DNA from: CAZEHJ01 sp964512485
Lineage (GTDB): Bacteria; Bacteroidota; Rhodothermia; Rhodothermales; UBA10348
DNA: 53,227 nt
Assembly (NCBI GenBank): GCA_964512485.1
Contig: CAZEHJ010000018.1
Location: forward strand, 1 to 53,227
Direction: 5' to 3'
The notes under the pieces are model-generated. The model had not been told where the DNA came from, did no database searches, and saw only the letters and a list, made by a program, of their open reading frames with translations. The position numbers and the translations under genes are program-made. This document shows, in pieces, positions 15,054 to 23,259 of this stretch (within the stretch, counting starts at the first letter, position 1; each line of letters starts with the position of its first letter).

Positions 15054-17534
15054 TCAGCCTTCATCTTCAGTCTTTTCTTCTGATTCAGCTTCTTCTGTTG
15101 TGGCTTCTGCTTCAGGTTCTTCGGCCGGAGCGTCAGCTTTTTTAGCTTTCGCCTTGGCTTTGGTCTTCTTCGCAGGAGCCTTCTTTTTTGGCGTCTCTTC
15201 CTTGGCTTCCTCTTCGGCACGGGCTTCTTCTTCAGCCGCGGCTTCTTCTGCAGGAGCCTCTTCGGCTGGAGCTTCAGCTACTTCTTCAGGAGCTTCGACG
15301 GCAGGGGCTTCTTCAACTGCCTCGGCTTCTCCGGCCGGTGCGGTTGCTTCAGTCTCTTCCATCTTGGCTTTCAGTTCCGCCAGTCCAGATAGTTCACCGA
15401 GCGTAGTCGGACCGCTTGCGGCCTCCTTGTCGATGAACTGCTTTACTTCGCGGGCTTCCTGCTTGCGGGATTCAGCTTTTTCACGTTTTTCAGCATGACG
15501 CTCTGCTCGTTCCTGTGAACGGGCCTGAGCCGTTGCGCTGAGTACGATTTCTTTCTGATTCGCATCGAAGCGGATGACATAGAGATTTTCCACCTCTTCG
15601 CCTTCCTTGAAATCACCAAGTGTCTTGCCTTCAGGAAGTTCTCCATCGGGTACAAACGCTTCCACTTCCATTGGAAGTTCAACGACCATGCCTTTGTCCT
15701 CTACGCGAACAACTTTGGCATTGGATACTGCACCTTCGGAGTAAACCTGCGCAAACTGATTCCATGGATTGGTATCAACCTGCTTGTGCCCGAGTGAAAT
15801 GCGACGCTCGTCTGTATCGATGTTCAATACGACAACGTCGAGTTCCTGGCCTTTCTTGACCATATCCGAAGGGTGGCGAATTCGCTTGGTCCAGGACAGG
15901 TCACTGATGTGAACCAATCCGTCGATGCCCGGCTCGATCTCAACAAACACACCAAAGTTGGTGATATTGCGGACTTTGCCACGCATAACCGTTCCAGGTG
16001 GATATCGCTCTGCGATGTTTTCCCATGGATCCGGCTCCAGCTGCTTCATTCCCAGAGATATCTTCTTTCCTTCCGAATCGACGTTCAGGATTTTGACCTG
16101 GACCATCTGACCGAGGGAAACCATCTGCGAAGGATGGCGAATATGCTCCGTCCAACTCATTTCGGAGATGTGAACGAGGCCTTCAATTCCTTTCTCCAGC
16201 TCAACGAAGGCACCGTAATCGGTGATCGAGACAACTTTACCCTCCACGAGCTGGTTGCCAGCGAGTTTTTCTTCGATGTCTTCCCATGGATGTTTCTGCA
16301 GCTGCTTCAGACCCAGTGAGATGCGCTGGCGCTCTTTGTCATAGTCAAGTACTACAACATTCAGTTTCTCGTCGAGGCTGACGAGCTCTGAAGGATGCGA
16401 CACGCGGCCCCATGAAAGGTCGGTGATGTGCAGAAGACCGTCGACGCCACCGAGATCGATGAATACACCGAAGTCCGTGATGTTCTTGACCATACCCTCG
16501 AGGATCTGGCCCGGCTCCATCGTGGAGAGAATATTCTCGCGCTGCGCCATGAGATCTTTCTCGATGAGCGCTTTGTGAGATACAACAATGTTTTCGTTCG
16601 CTGGATTGAGCTTGACGATCTTGAACTCCATCCGCTTTTCGAGATACGCATCGAAATCGCGTACCGGACGAACGTCGATCTGGGATCCAGGAAGGAATGC
16701 TTCCATTCCGTCCAGAAGCTCCACAATCATACCACCTTTGATTCGGCGAACAATCGTTCCTTCGAGAACTTCTTCGCTTTCGAACGCATGTTCGATGCGG
16801 CGCCAGCGACGAACGGTGTCGGCTTTCGTTTTCGAAAGAACCAACTGTCCGTGATAGTCCTCTATACGTTCGAGGTAAACTTCGACATCTGCTCCTGCTG
16901 CCAGTTCTTCTCCGAACTCGCTTCTGGAAACGATACCGTCGCTTTTGAACCCGATGTCGATTACGACATCCTTTTCCCCGACGCTTACAACTTTACCGGC
17001 GACGATTTCATTTTCGGATACGTTGGTCAACGTATTCTCGACCAGCTTGCGCAGGTCATCGAGGCCTACGTTCGCATCTTCCGGATCAGTTACCTGGTCC
17101 AGATCTTCGAGTTTGTATACCTCTCCGGAAATCTCGCCTGTGTAGCCAATCATGCCAGGCGCCTGAACAAGAGCATCACCTGCATCATCCGAACTGGATT
17201 CTGCTGGCTCTTCTTCTGTTTTCGCTTCTTCAGCGACTGGCTCCTCGGCGGCTACAGCTTCTTCTTCAGTCTCAGCCTGTTCTTCGGCCACTTCTGCAGG
17301 TGATTCAGCGGGTGCTTCCTCTTCTGCAGGTGCCTCTTCAGCGGCTGCTTCTGGTTCTTTGGTTTCTTCGGCCGTTTCTGCTTCCTGGTCTGCTTCTGCT
17401 GCTGCAGGTTCATCAGGAGTCACGGCGTCGCTTTCAGGATTTTCCTCAGTGACCGGTGTCTCCTCTTCCGCGACTGCGGATTCTACGGGAGTTTCTTCCT
17501 GGTCCTGAACATCCTTTTGCTGATCTTCAGCCAT
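15054..17534 (-). CDS. rpsA: 30S ribosomal protein S1 with long acidic/low-complexity tails
   Basis: An 826-residue protein from ATG 17534; a GTG three codons upstream is less likely. S1 binds mRNA on the 30S subunit and aids initiation. Six S1 (OB-fold) repeats run from about residue 185 to 690. Repeats 3-5 are the most typical: ITDFGVFIDLGGVDGLLHITDLSW, ITDYGAFVELEKGIEGLVHISEMSW and ITNFGVFVEIEPGIDGLVHISDLSW. The first about 150 residues are almost all Glu, Ala, Pro and Asp. The last about 120 are a Glu/Ala-rich tract with a short Lys/Ala stretch (KKKAPAKKTKAKAKAKK). E. coli S1 is 557 residues, so the tails explain the excess. No SD precedes the start; a hairpin lies just upstream. It is the second gene after cmk. 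Confidence 0.96.
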   Translation of the reverse strand: MAEDQQKDVQDQEETPVESAVAEEETPVTEENPESDAVTPDEPAAAEADQEAETAEETKEPEAAAEEAPAEEEAPAESPAEVAEEQAETEEEAVAAEEPVAEEAKTEEEPAESSSDDAGDALVQAPGMIGYTGEISGEVYKLEDLDQVTDPEDANVGLDDLRKLVENTLTNVSENEIVAGKVVSVGEKDVVIDIGFKSDGIVSRSEFGEELAAGADVEVYLERIEDYHGQLVLSKTKADTVRRWRRIEHAFESEEVLEGTIVRRIKGGMIVELLDGMEAFLPGSQIDVRPVRDFDAYLEKRMEFKIVKLNPANENIVVSHKALIEKDLMAQRENILSTMEPGQILEGMVKNITDFGVFIDLGGVDGLLHITDLSWGRVSHPSELVSLDEKLNVVVLDYDKERQRISLGLKQLQKHPWEDIEEKLAGNQLVEGKVVSITDYGAFVELEKGIEGLVHISEMSWTEHIRHPSQMVSLGQMVQVKILNVDSEGKKISLGMKQLEPDPWENIAERYPPGTVMRGKVRNITNFGVFVEIEPGIDGLVHISDLSWTKRIRHPSDMVKKGQELDVVVLNIDTDERRISLGHKQVDTNPWNQFAQVYSEGAVSNAKVVRVEDKGMVVELPMEVEAFVPDGELPEGKTLGDFKEGEEVENLYVIRFDANQKEIVLSATAQARSQERAERHAEKREKAESRKQEAREVKQFIDKEAASGPTTLGELSGLAELKAKMEETEATAPAGEAEAVEEAPAVEAPEEVAEAPAEEAPAEEAAAEEEARAEEEAKEETPKKKAPAKKTKAKAKAKKADAPAEEPEAEATTEEAESEEKTEDEG

Positions 17535-17547
17535 GGTGTTCACGTTT

Positions 17548-17636
17548 GAGCATACGCCGAAAAAGAATAGACGGGTGGTTTCGGCGGGCTCGGTCTAGTT
17601 CATGTTTTTCCGTTGGAATCCCACATCGCAAACGGA
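17548..17636 (-). promoter_or_regulatory. Two-hairpin leader immediately upstream of rpsA
   Basis: Transcribed on the minus strand. The first hairpin has arms TCCGTT/AACGGA (17631-17636 with 17609-17614) and a 16-nt loop. The second has arms CGCCGAAA/TTTCGGCG (17579-17586 with 17555-17562), also with a 16-nt loop, extended by GAGC/GCTC. It ends 13 nt before the ATG. The two loops contain GTGG and CCAC, which could pair. S1 autoregulates through a folded leader without an SD in E. coli, so a similar role is inferred here. Confidence 0.45.
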
Positions 17637-17678
17637 CTGCTCCAATTTGGCGCAGATGATGTATTACAACATCTTAGA

Positions 17679-18350
17679 CTAGTCGTTCCCGCGTATCTGG
17701 CTTAAAATATTCTCCACCTGATCTTCAAATGACAGCTCGCTCGTATCCACGACGATGGCATCCGCCGCCTTTTTGAGTGGAGAAATATCGCGTGATGCAT
17801 CCCGATTATCCCGCTCACGAATCTCAAGCAGGAGTGCCTCTTCGTCTACATCCTCGCCCTTCTGCCGCATTTCGAGAGCTCTCCGCTTAGCCCTCACCTC
17901 AGCCTTCGCAGTGACGTAGAATTTGAAATCAGCATCCGGGAAAACCACGGTCCCGATGTCTCTTCCTTCCATGACCACAGATGAACCCTTCTCTGACGCC
18001 TTGGATGCAAGCGTTCTTTGCAGGTCCACGAGTCTTCTCCTGACGTCAGCCCGTTTGCTCACTCTCGAAGACATGTCGCTCGCAGCGCTGGATCGGATCT
18101 CTTCTGAAACATCCTCTCCATTCAGGATCACGCGGTTGCCCTCGGAAGAAGACTTCAGATCAATCGAAATCGAAGACAGAACGGATTCGAACCCTTCTTC
18201 TTCGGGCGCAATTCCTGTACGAATAGAATGCAACGCAACGGCGCGATACATCGCACCGGTATCGATATAGAGCGAGCTTAATCGCTCTGCCACCGCCCGT
18301 GCGGTTGAACTTTTTCCAGAACCTGCAGGTCCGTCAATGGCAATGATCAC
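17679..18350 (-). CDS. cmk: Cytidylate kinase
   Basis: A 223-residue (d)CMP kinase that makes CDP from CMP and ATP in the cytoplasm. The P-loop is IDGPAGSGKSSTA (about 5-17). The family motifs YIDTGAMYRAVAL, VVMEGRDIGTVVFPDADFKFYVTA and the lid RDNRDASRDISPLKKA follow in order. The length matches bacterial Cmk. It is upstream of rpsA with 144 bases between, the same pairing seen in E. coli and many other bacteria. The start ATG 18350 faces the divergent TrmH-family gene with about 93 bases between. Confidence 0.96.
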   Translation of the reverse strand: MIIAIDGPAGSGKSSTARAVAERLSSLYIDTGAMYRAVALHSIRTGIAPEEEGFESVLSSISIDLKSSSEGNRVILNGEDVSEEIRSSAASDMSSRVSKRADVRRRLVDLQRTLASKASEKGSSVVMEGRDIGTVVFPDADFKFYVTAKAEVRAKRRALEMRQKGEDVDEEALLLEIRERDNRDASRDISPLKKAADAIVVDTSELSFEDQVENILSQIRGND

Positions 18351-18443
18351 GTATTCACCTGGTTTGCGCCAAAATTATTGCCGCAGTTCCGACCTTTCAA
18401 ACTCTGAACCGCCTGAATTTCATGAATTGGACCGGTGATCTGC

Positions 18444-18989
18444 ATGCGCAAGCTCGCACATGAAGAAATTCCAAGACTCAGACCCTCGGAAAACGAGTCC
18501 GTCGAAAGATCTCCTATTTGCGTACTGCTCGAAGATGTTCGAAGTGCCCATAATGTTGGATCCGTCATGCGGACGGCCGACGCCATCCTCGCACGAGAAG
18601 TTATTCTGTCCGGGTACTCTCCGGATGGAAATCACAAAGGGGTTCACAAATCAGCGCTTGGAGCACAAGACTTTGTGCCATGGCGACAGGTCGAAAACGC
18701 GGTAGATGAAATCCATCGCCTTAAGCAGAATGGTTATACCGTTGCAGCTCTTGAGATTACGGATTCACCAACTGTGGCCGCTGATTTGCCTGAATCGGCG
18801 TTTCCCTTGTGTCTCGTAGCTGGAAACGAAGTAGCTGGTGTATCAGATGATACCCTGAATGCGTGTGATTTTGCGATCGAACTGCCTCAACTGGGAGTAA
18901 AACAGTCGTTGAATGTATCTGTTGCTGTCGGAATCATGCTGTTCGATCTACTCAGACATTACCGTAACTTGACCTATGGCGACGGATGA
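18444..18989 (+). CDS. TrmH/SpoU-family RNA 2'-O-methyltransferase
   Basis: A 181-residue SPOUT methylase that uses S-adenosylmethionine to methylate a ribose in tRNA or rRNA. The three SpoU motifs are present: NVGSVMRTADA with the conserved Asn and Arg, LCLVAGNEVAGVSDDTL, and IELPQLGVKQSLNVSVAVGIMLFDLLRHY, which form the knotted cofactor site. The short length without an extra RNA-binding domain fits the small TrmH-like group common in Bacteroidota (N-terminus MRKL..EEI.RL). The target base is unknown. I chose ATG 18444; a GTG at 18435 adds only MIC. It diverges from cmk and lies 57 bases before mutA. Confidence 0.9.
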   Translation: MRKLAHEEIPRLRPSENESVERSPICVLLEDVRSAHNVGSVMRTADAILAREVILSGYSPDGNHKGVHKSALGAQDFVPWRQVENAVDEIHRLKQNGYTVAALEITDSPTVAADLPESAFPLCLVAGNEVAGVSDDTLNACDFAIELPQLGVKQSLNVSVAVGIMLFDLLRHYRNLTYGDG

Positions 18990-19046
18990 CTTCCAAGCCG
19001 GGCAATCGATTACTTATTACTCCCACAACCTGAGCACAAGCGATAC

Positions 19047-20093
19047 TTGAGCACTACGACTGCACATCCGGTTCAATCCGCTGATCCCGCGTGGCATCCA
19101 GATCCTGCCATCGGACTGGATCCTCTTCAGAATGCCCAGCGATTCACCTCTCTGAAGGTTTCGAGTGATTGGGAGTATGAAGCGCTCACAGAAGAACCGC
19201 AGTCAGAAGGGCTGTACATCGGGCGCGCTCATTTGCAAGGAAGCGGCAGGGCTCTGATTTCGTCTGCTTCAGACTCCGGCAGTGCCATTGAACCCTCCCA
19301 GGTTACTCGCCTCGGAAATGAGGTGCATCCCCTTTTTTTTGACGCCACGCTCCACTGCGCGCTCCACCCGGGCACTGCGATCAATCTGCCTTCATCTGCC
19401 ATAAACCTATATCAGCTGGAGTCGACCGGAATTGGTCCCGTTTCCCAGATTGTGCTGGCCCTCTATTCCATGGATCAACATCTGAGGGGTGCTGGAACTG
19501 ATATTCCGGTCTTTCTACCGGCGCAAACACGACTGATTTCAGAAATCTCGAAATTTCGCGCCATGCGCCTGGCGATCGATCATCTTGTGGCAATACACGG
19601 GCGCCAGAATTACGCTGCGCATTTTCATGCCATCACGTCTTCTCTTGAGTTGGGGCGAGACAATCCAGACAACAACCTCGTTCGCACTACGATTCAAGCA
19701 ACAGGAGCAGTACTCGGGGGAGTACACCGGCTCAGCATTCAGCCCTGGAATCTGCATGATCAGGGATACGCGGACGAGAATGCTGCTCGATTGTCGCTCA
19801 ATATCTCACTCCTTCTCAAGCACGAAGGTCATCTGGACCGAGTTGCTGATTCACTCGCCGGTTCACATTCAGTCGAATCAGCAACGCACGCCATGGTACG
19901 CCTGGCGTGGGAACGATTTGTTCGGATTCAGCACATCGCCGTTCACGATCTACTGAATGAGCCACTGGTAAAGGACTGGCTTACCGAAGATTGTGCCAGG
20001 TATTCAGAAAGGTCTCTTGTTGACGAGTCGAGCCCAGTATCACAGCACATCGGGTCACTCTCGGATATATCTTCGGGGGGACTCGCTCCATGA
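19047..20093 (+). CDS. mutA: Methylmalonyl-CoA mutase small subunit, short form
   Basis: A 348-residue paralogue of the mutase TIM barrel, overlapping mutB by four bases (ATGA). Barrel motifs typical of the non-catalytic subunit are visible: IPVFLPAQTRLISEISKFRAMRLAI, LELGRDNPDNNLVRTTIQATGAVLGGVHRLSIQPWN, and SLNISLLLKHEGHLDRVADSLAGSHSVE. The catalytic subunit has the counterpart TTLEALAAVLGHTQSLHTNALDEA. Classical small subunits have over 600 residues with a C-terminal B12-like fold; that domain is missing here, and the protein ends shortly after the barrel. No ATG is available: the start is TTG 19047, since an in-frame stop lies at 18987. It should stabilise MutB as a heterodimer. Confidence 0.85.
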   Translation: MSTTTAHPVQSADPAWHPDPAIGLDPLQNAQRFTSLKVSSDWEYEALTEEPQSEGLYIGRAHLQGSGRALISSASDSGSAIEPSQVTRLGNEVHPLFFDATLHCALHPGTAINLPSSAINLYQLESTGIGPVSQIVLALYSMDQHLRGAGTDIPVFLPAQTRLISEISKFRAMRLAIDHLVAIHGRQNYAAHFHAITSSLELGRDNPDNNLVRTTIQATGAVLGGVHRLSIQPWNLHDQGYADENAARLSLNISLLLKHEGHLDRVADSLAGSHSVESATHAMVRLAWERFVRIQHIAVHDLLNEPLVKDWLTEDCARYSERSLVDESSPVSQHIGSLSDISSGGLAP

Positions 20094-22201
20094 CCCCTGA
20101 ATACACACCGCTGCCACCTTTTACGTCTGATGAAGATTCAAGAGGAACTGAAATCAGATATGACGGATTCGAGCTGATGTCACAGTATTCGAGTCCTCGG
20201 CACAACCATGCCCCGAACGATCCGGGAAAGGAGCCATTTACTCGAGGACCCTATCCTTCGATGTATACGGGCAGGCCGTGGACCATCAGGCAATATGCTG
20301 GTTTCTCGACGGCCGAGGAATCCAATGCGTTCTATCGTAACAATCTTGAAGCTGGCCAACGCGGGTTGTCAGTGGCGTTTGATCTGGCTACACATCGCGG
20401 GTATGACTCGGATCACGAGCGTGTGGAAGGGGACGTCGGAATGGCAGGCGTAGCCATCGACTCGGTAGAAGACATGAAGCTCCTCTTTGAGGGAATTCCC
20501 CTCGACAAAATGAGCGTATCAATGACGATGAATGGGGCGGTCCTGCCCATTCTGGCCTTTTACATCGTCGCTGCGGAAGAGTCCGGAATTTCGCCGGCCC
20601 AACTCTCCGGCACCATTCAGAATGACATTCTGAAGGAGTTCATGGTCCGGAACACATTCATCTATCCGCCGGATGAATCGATGCGAATCGTACGGGATAT
20701 CATCCGATTCGGATCTGAATTCATGCCTCGCTACAATGCGATTTCGGTGAGCGGCTACCATATGCACGAGGCCGGAGCTTCTGCCGAACTCGAACTGGCC
20801 TATACGCTGGCCGACGGCCTCGAGTACGTGAAACAGGCGGTATCCGCTGGTCTGGACATTGATGCGTTTGCTCCCCGGATATCGTTCTTCTTCGGAATAG
20901 GTATGGACCTGACGTTGGAGGTCGCCAAATTGCGGGCAGCGAGAACGCTCTGGTGTGAAATGATGAAGGCGTTTGAGCCGAGCAATCCCAAATCAACCAT
21001 GCTTCGAACGCATTGCCAGACGTCCGGCTGGTCCCTCGCCGCTCAAGATCCGTTCAACAATGCTGCACGAACGACGCTTGAGGCTCTCGCAGCTGTCCTG
21101 GGTCACACTCAATCCCTGCACACCAACGCACTTGACGAAGCGATTGCTCTTCCGACTGATTTTTCGGCAAGAATCGCCAGGAACACGCAGCTGATTCTGC
21201 AGACGGAAACCGATCTGACGCAGACGATTGACCCGTTCGGCGGCTCCTTTTACGTTGAAGATCTGACGTCCCAGTTGATCCAAAAAGCACGCATGCTGAT
21301 GGATGAAGTCGAGGAAGCTGGAGGGATGGCACAGGCCATTTCGCTTGGAATCCCCAAAACCAGAATTGAGCAGTCCGCAGCACGACGCCAGGCCAGAATC
21401 GACTCAGGTGATGAAATCATTGTGGGCGTGAATCGATATCAGACTGATAACGCTCCCGATATTGAAATTCGAGAGATTGACAATGCTGCCGTTCGAACAG
21501 CACAGATCAACCGATTGCAGGACGTTCGCCGGAATCGGGATGAGCAAGCAGTCGCTTCTGCACTGTCTGCGATTCAAATTGCGGCCGAACAAGAAGACGG
21601 CCTCTTGGTCGAAACCTGTGTTGAAGCTGCTCGCGTTCGCGCTACCCTGGGAGAAATATCATCCGCGCTTGAGTCCGTTTTCGGACGTCATATTCCGCAG
21701 ACTCATTCATTTTCAGGAGTTTATGCGTCCGAATATTCAGAGCGCACTATTTTAGACGCAGTGAAGACGAAATCAGACATATTTCTGGAGCAGACCGGAC
21801 GCAGGCCCAGGATCCTCGTCGCCAAGATGGGTCAAGACGGGCATGATCGTGGATCGCGCGTAATTGCGACTGCTTTCGCCGATCTCGGATATGATGTTGA
21901 TATCGGACCACTTTTTCAGGTCCCGGAGGAGACAGCCCGCCAGGCGACTGAAAATGACGTACATGTAGTCGGAGTTTCCACCCTCGCCGGATCACATCGA
22001 ACCCTGATTCCCCAGTTAGTGGAAGAGCTCGATCGTCTCGGACGGGGCGATATTCTGGTCGTTGCCGGGGGTGTTATCCCCGAGCAGGATGAAGCGTTTC
22101 TACGCTCAAAAGGTGTCGTTGATATCTTCGGTCCCGGTACGGCTATACCTGACGCCGCCGGATCGCTTCTCGATAAACTGCTGAATCAGATCAACTCCTG
22201 A
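20090..22201 (+). CDS. mutB: Methylmalonyl-CoA mutase, catalytic large subunit
   Basis: A 703-residue adenosylcobalamin enzyme interconverting succinyl-CoA and (R)-methylmalonyl-CoA, the link between propionyl-CoA and the TCA cycle. The substrate-binding barrel starts with YTGRPWTIRQYAGFSTAEESNAFYR and SVAFDLATHRGYDSDHERVEGDVGMAGVAIDS. The C-terminal B12 domain carries the D-x-H-x-x-G lower-ligand motif in KMGQDGHDRG (about 580-588, with His as cobalt ligand) and ends in a Rossmann-like VVAGGVIPEQDE strand. The length is near the usual 710-730. It follows mutA by translational overlap and is followed after four bases by meaB. Confidence 0.97.
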   Translation: MTPEYTPLPPFTSDEDSRGTEIRYDGFELMSQYSSPRHNHAPNDPGKEPFTRGPYPSMYTGRPWTIRQYAGFSTAEESNAFYRNNLEAGQRGLSVAFDLATHRGYDSDHERVEGDVGMAGVAIDSVEDMKLLFEGIPLDKMSVSMTMNGAVLPILAFYIVAAEESGISPAQLSGTIQNDILKEFMVRNTFIYPPDESMRIVRDIIRFGSEFMPRYNAISVSGYHMHEAGASAELELAYTLADGLEYVKQAVSAGLDIDAFAPRISFFFGIGMDLTLEVAKLRAARTLWCEMMKAFEPSNPKSTMLRTHCQTSGWSLAAQDPFNNAARTTLEALAAVLGHTQSLHTNALDEAIALPTDFSARIARNTQLILQTETDLTQTIDPFGGSFYVEDLTSQLIQKARMLMDEVEEAGGMAQAISLGIPKTRIEQSAARRQARIDSGDEIIVGVNRYQTDNAPDIEIREIDNAAVRTAQINRLQDVRRNRDEQAVASALSAIQIAAEQEDGLLVETCVEAARVRATLGEISSALESVFGRHIPQTHSFSGVYASEYSERTILDAVKTKSDIFLEQTGRRPRILVAKMGQDGHDRGSRVIATAFADLGYDVDIGPLFQVPEETARQATENDVHVVGVSTLAGSHRTLIPQLVEELDRLGRGDILVVAGGVIPEQDEAFLRSKGVVDIFGPGTAIPDAAGSLLDKLLNQINS

Positions 22202-22205
22202 GAAC

Positions 22206-23177
22206 ATGCAGTCTATCGCTGAACTTTTCAATGCAATGACCTCCGGTGACAGGCAGGCGCTCGCCAAAGCCATCACCCTCGTCGAAAGCAAGCTGGCAGA
22301 AGATCACATTTCCCGACTTCGCCTTTTGGATCTGTGTCACGCCACCCCCAAAGAGAGTACACGAATTGCCGTCACTGGAGCTCCTGGAGCAGGTAAAAGT
22401 TCATTGATTGAAAAGTTGGGACTAGAGATGACCGGTTCTTCGGAAGCCGTAGCCGTCCTGACTATCGACCCGACCAGTGAACGAACAGGTGGCAGTATTC
22501 TGGGTGACAAAACCAGAATGACAGACCTTTCCAGACAGGAAAACGCCTTCATTCGCCCCTCCCCAACTTCCGGCGTGCTCGGAGGCGTAGCCGAAATGAC
22601 ACGTGAGACGATTCTCCTTTGCGAATCAGCCGGGTACACGCGAATAATTGTTGAAACTGTTGGTGTCGGGCAGTCAGAAACGGCCGTTTCTCACCTGGTG
22701 GACGTTGTACTCTTCGTCACGATCGCCGGGGCTGGAGATTCGCTTCAGGGAATAAAGCGCGGAATTCTCGAAACAGCTGATCTGGTCGCTGTGAACAAAT
22801 GTGACGGAAGTGGCGAGGCCGCTTCAAAGTTATTCGCCTCCGAATTGAGCCAGGCACTGCTGTTGCTACGAGGACAAAATGCGTGTCCCGCGGTGGTGAA
22901 AACTTCGGCTCTCTCGGGTCTGGGCGTATCTGAGCTCTTGACCCACATGGATACCCTGGTGCATGACCGAAGGGCAAATGGGCAATTCAACTCCAATCGA
23001 GCCGAACAACGCGTGAAGTGGTTCGATGACGCGACCGCATTTCTACTCGAGCAACACATCTCGTCTGATAACACACTTGTGCAGTTAAGAAAGGAGTTAG
23101 CCGACCGAATTCAGGGTGATCAAGCGAATCCGTATGCCGCCGCCAATGAGTTAGTATCCAGAATACTGAGAGACTGA
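22206..23177 (+). CDS. meaB: Methylmalonyl-CoA mutase-associated GTPase MeaB
   Basis: A 323-residue G3E GTPase that gates loading of adenosylcobalamin into the mutase and protects it from inactivation. The P-loop is VTGAPGAGKSSLIEKLG (about 55-71). The Mg-binding segment is LTIDPTSERTGGSILGDKTRM, with switch and base-recognition motifs VETVGVGQSE and NKCDGSG. It begins four bases after the mutB stop, so it is cotranscribed with the mutase subunits. ATG 22206 suits the family length. No terminator is clear in the 82 bases before the converging gltX. Confidence 0.96.
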   Translation: MQSIAELFNAMTSGDRQALAKAITLVESKLAEDHISRLRLLDLCHATPKESTRIAVTGAPGAGKSSLIEKLGLEMTGSSEAVAVLTIDPTSERTGGSILGDKTRMTDLSRQENAFIRPSPTSGVLGGVAEMTRETILLCESAGYTRIIVETVGVGQSETAVSHLVDVVLFVTIAGAGDSLQGIKRGILETADLVAVNKCDGSGEAASKLFASELSQALLLLRGQNACPAVVKTSALSGLGVSELLTHMDTLVHDRRANGQFNSNRAEQRVKWFDDATAFLLEQHISSDNTLVQLRKELADRIQGDQANPYAAANELVSRILRD

Positions 23178-23259
23178 TCTACACCCTGAACGGCAAAGCA
23201 GAACCCGACTGAGCGAATGGAAAACAATTTGCCAGCCACTCGAACGACCAGCATTCTGC

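Noticed and set aside
15100..15498. Repetitive Ala/Ser-rich plus-strand frame and apparent short repeats
   Set aside because: This is the complement of the Glu/Ala tract at the rpsA C-terminus, a low-complexity coding region and not a repeat element or CRISPR.
16428..17303. 291-codon frame opposite rpsA
   Set aside because: Arises from the biased codons of the S1 repeats and acidic tail on the other strand; no domain is seen.
18180..18200. T-loop-like string (GATTCGAACC) hinting at a tRNA
   Set aside because: It lies within cmk codons (EEGFES) and no cloverleaf surrounds it.
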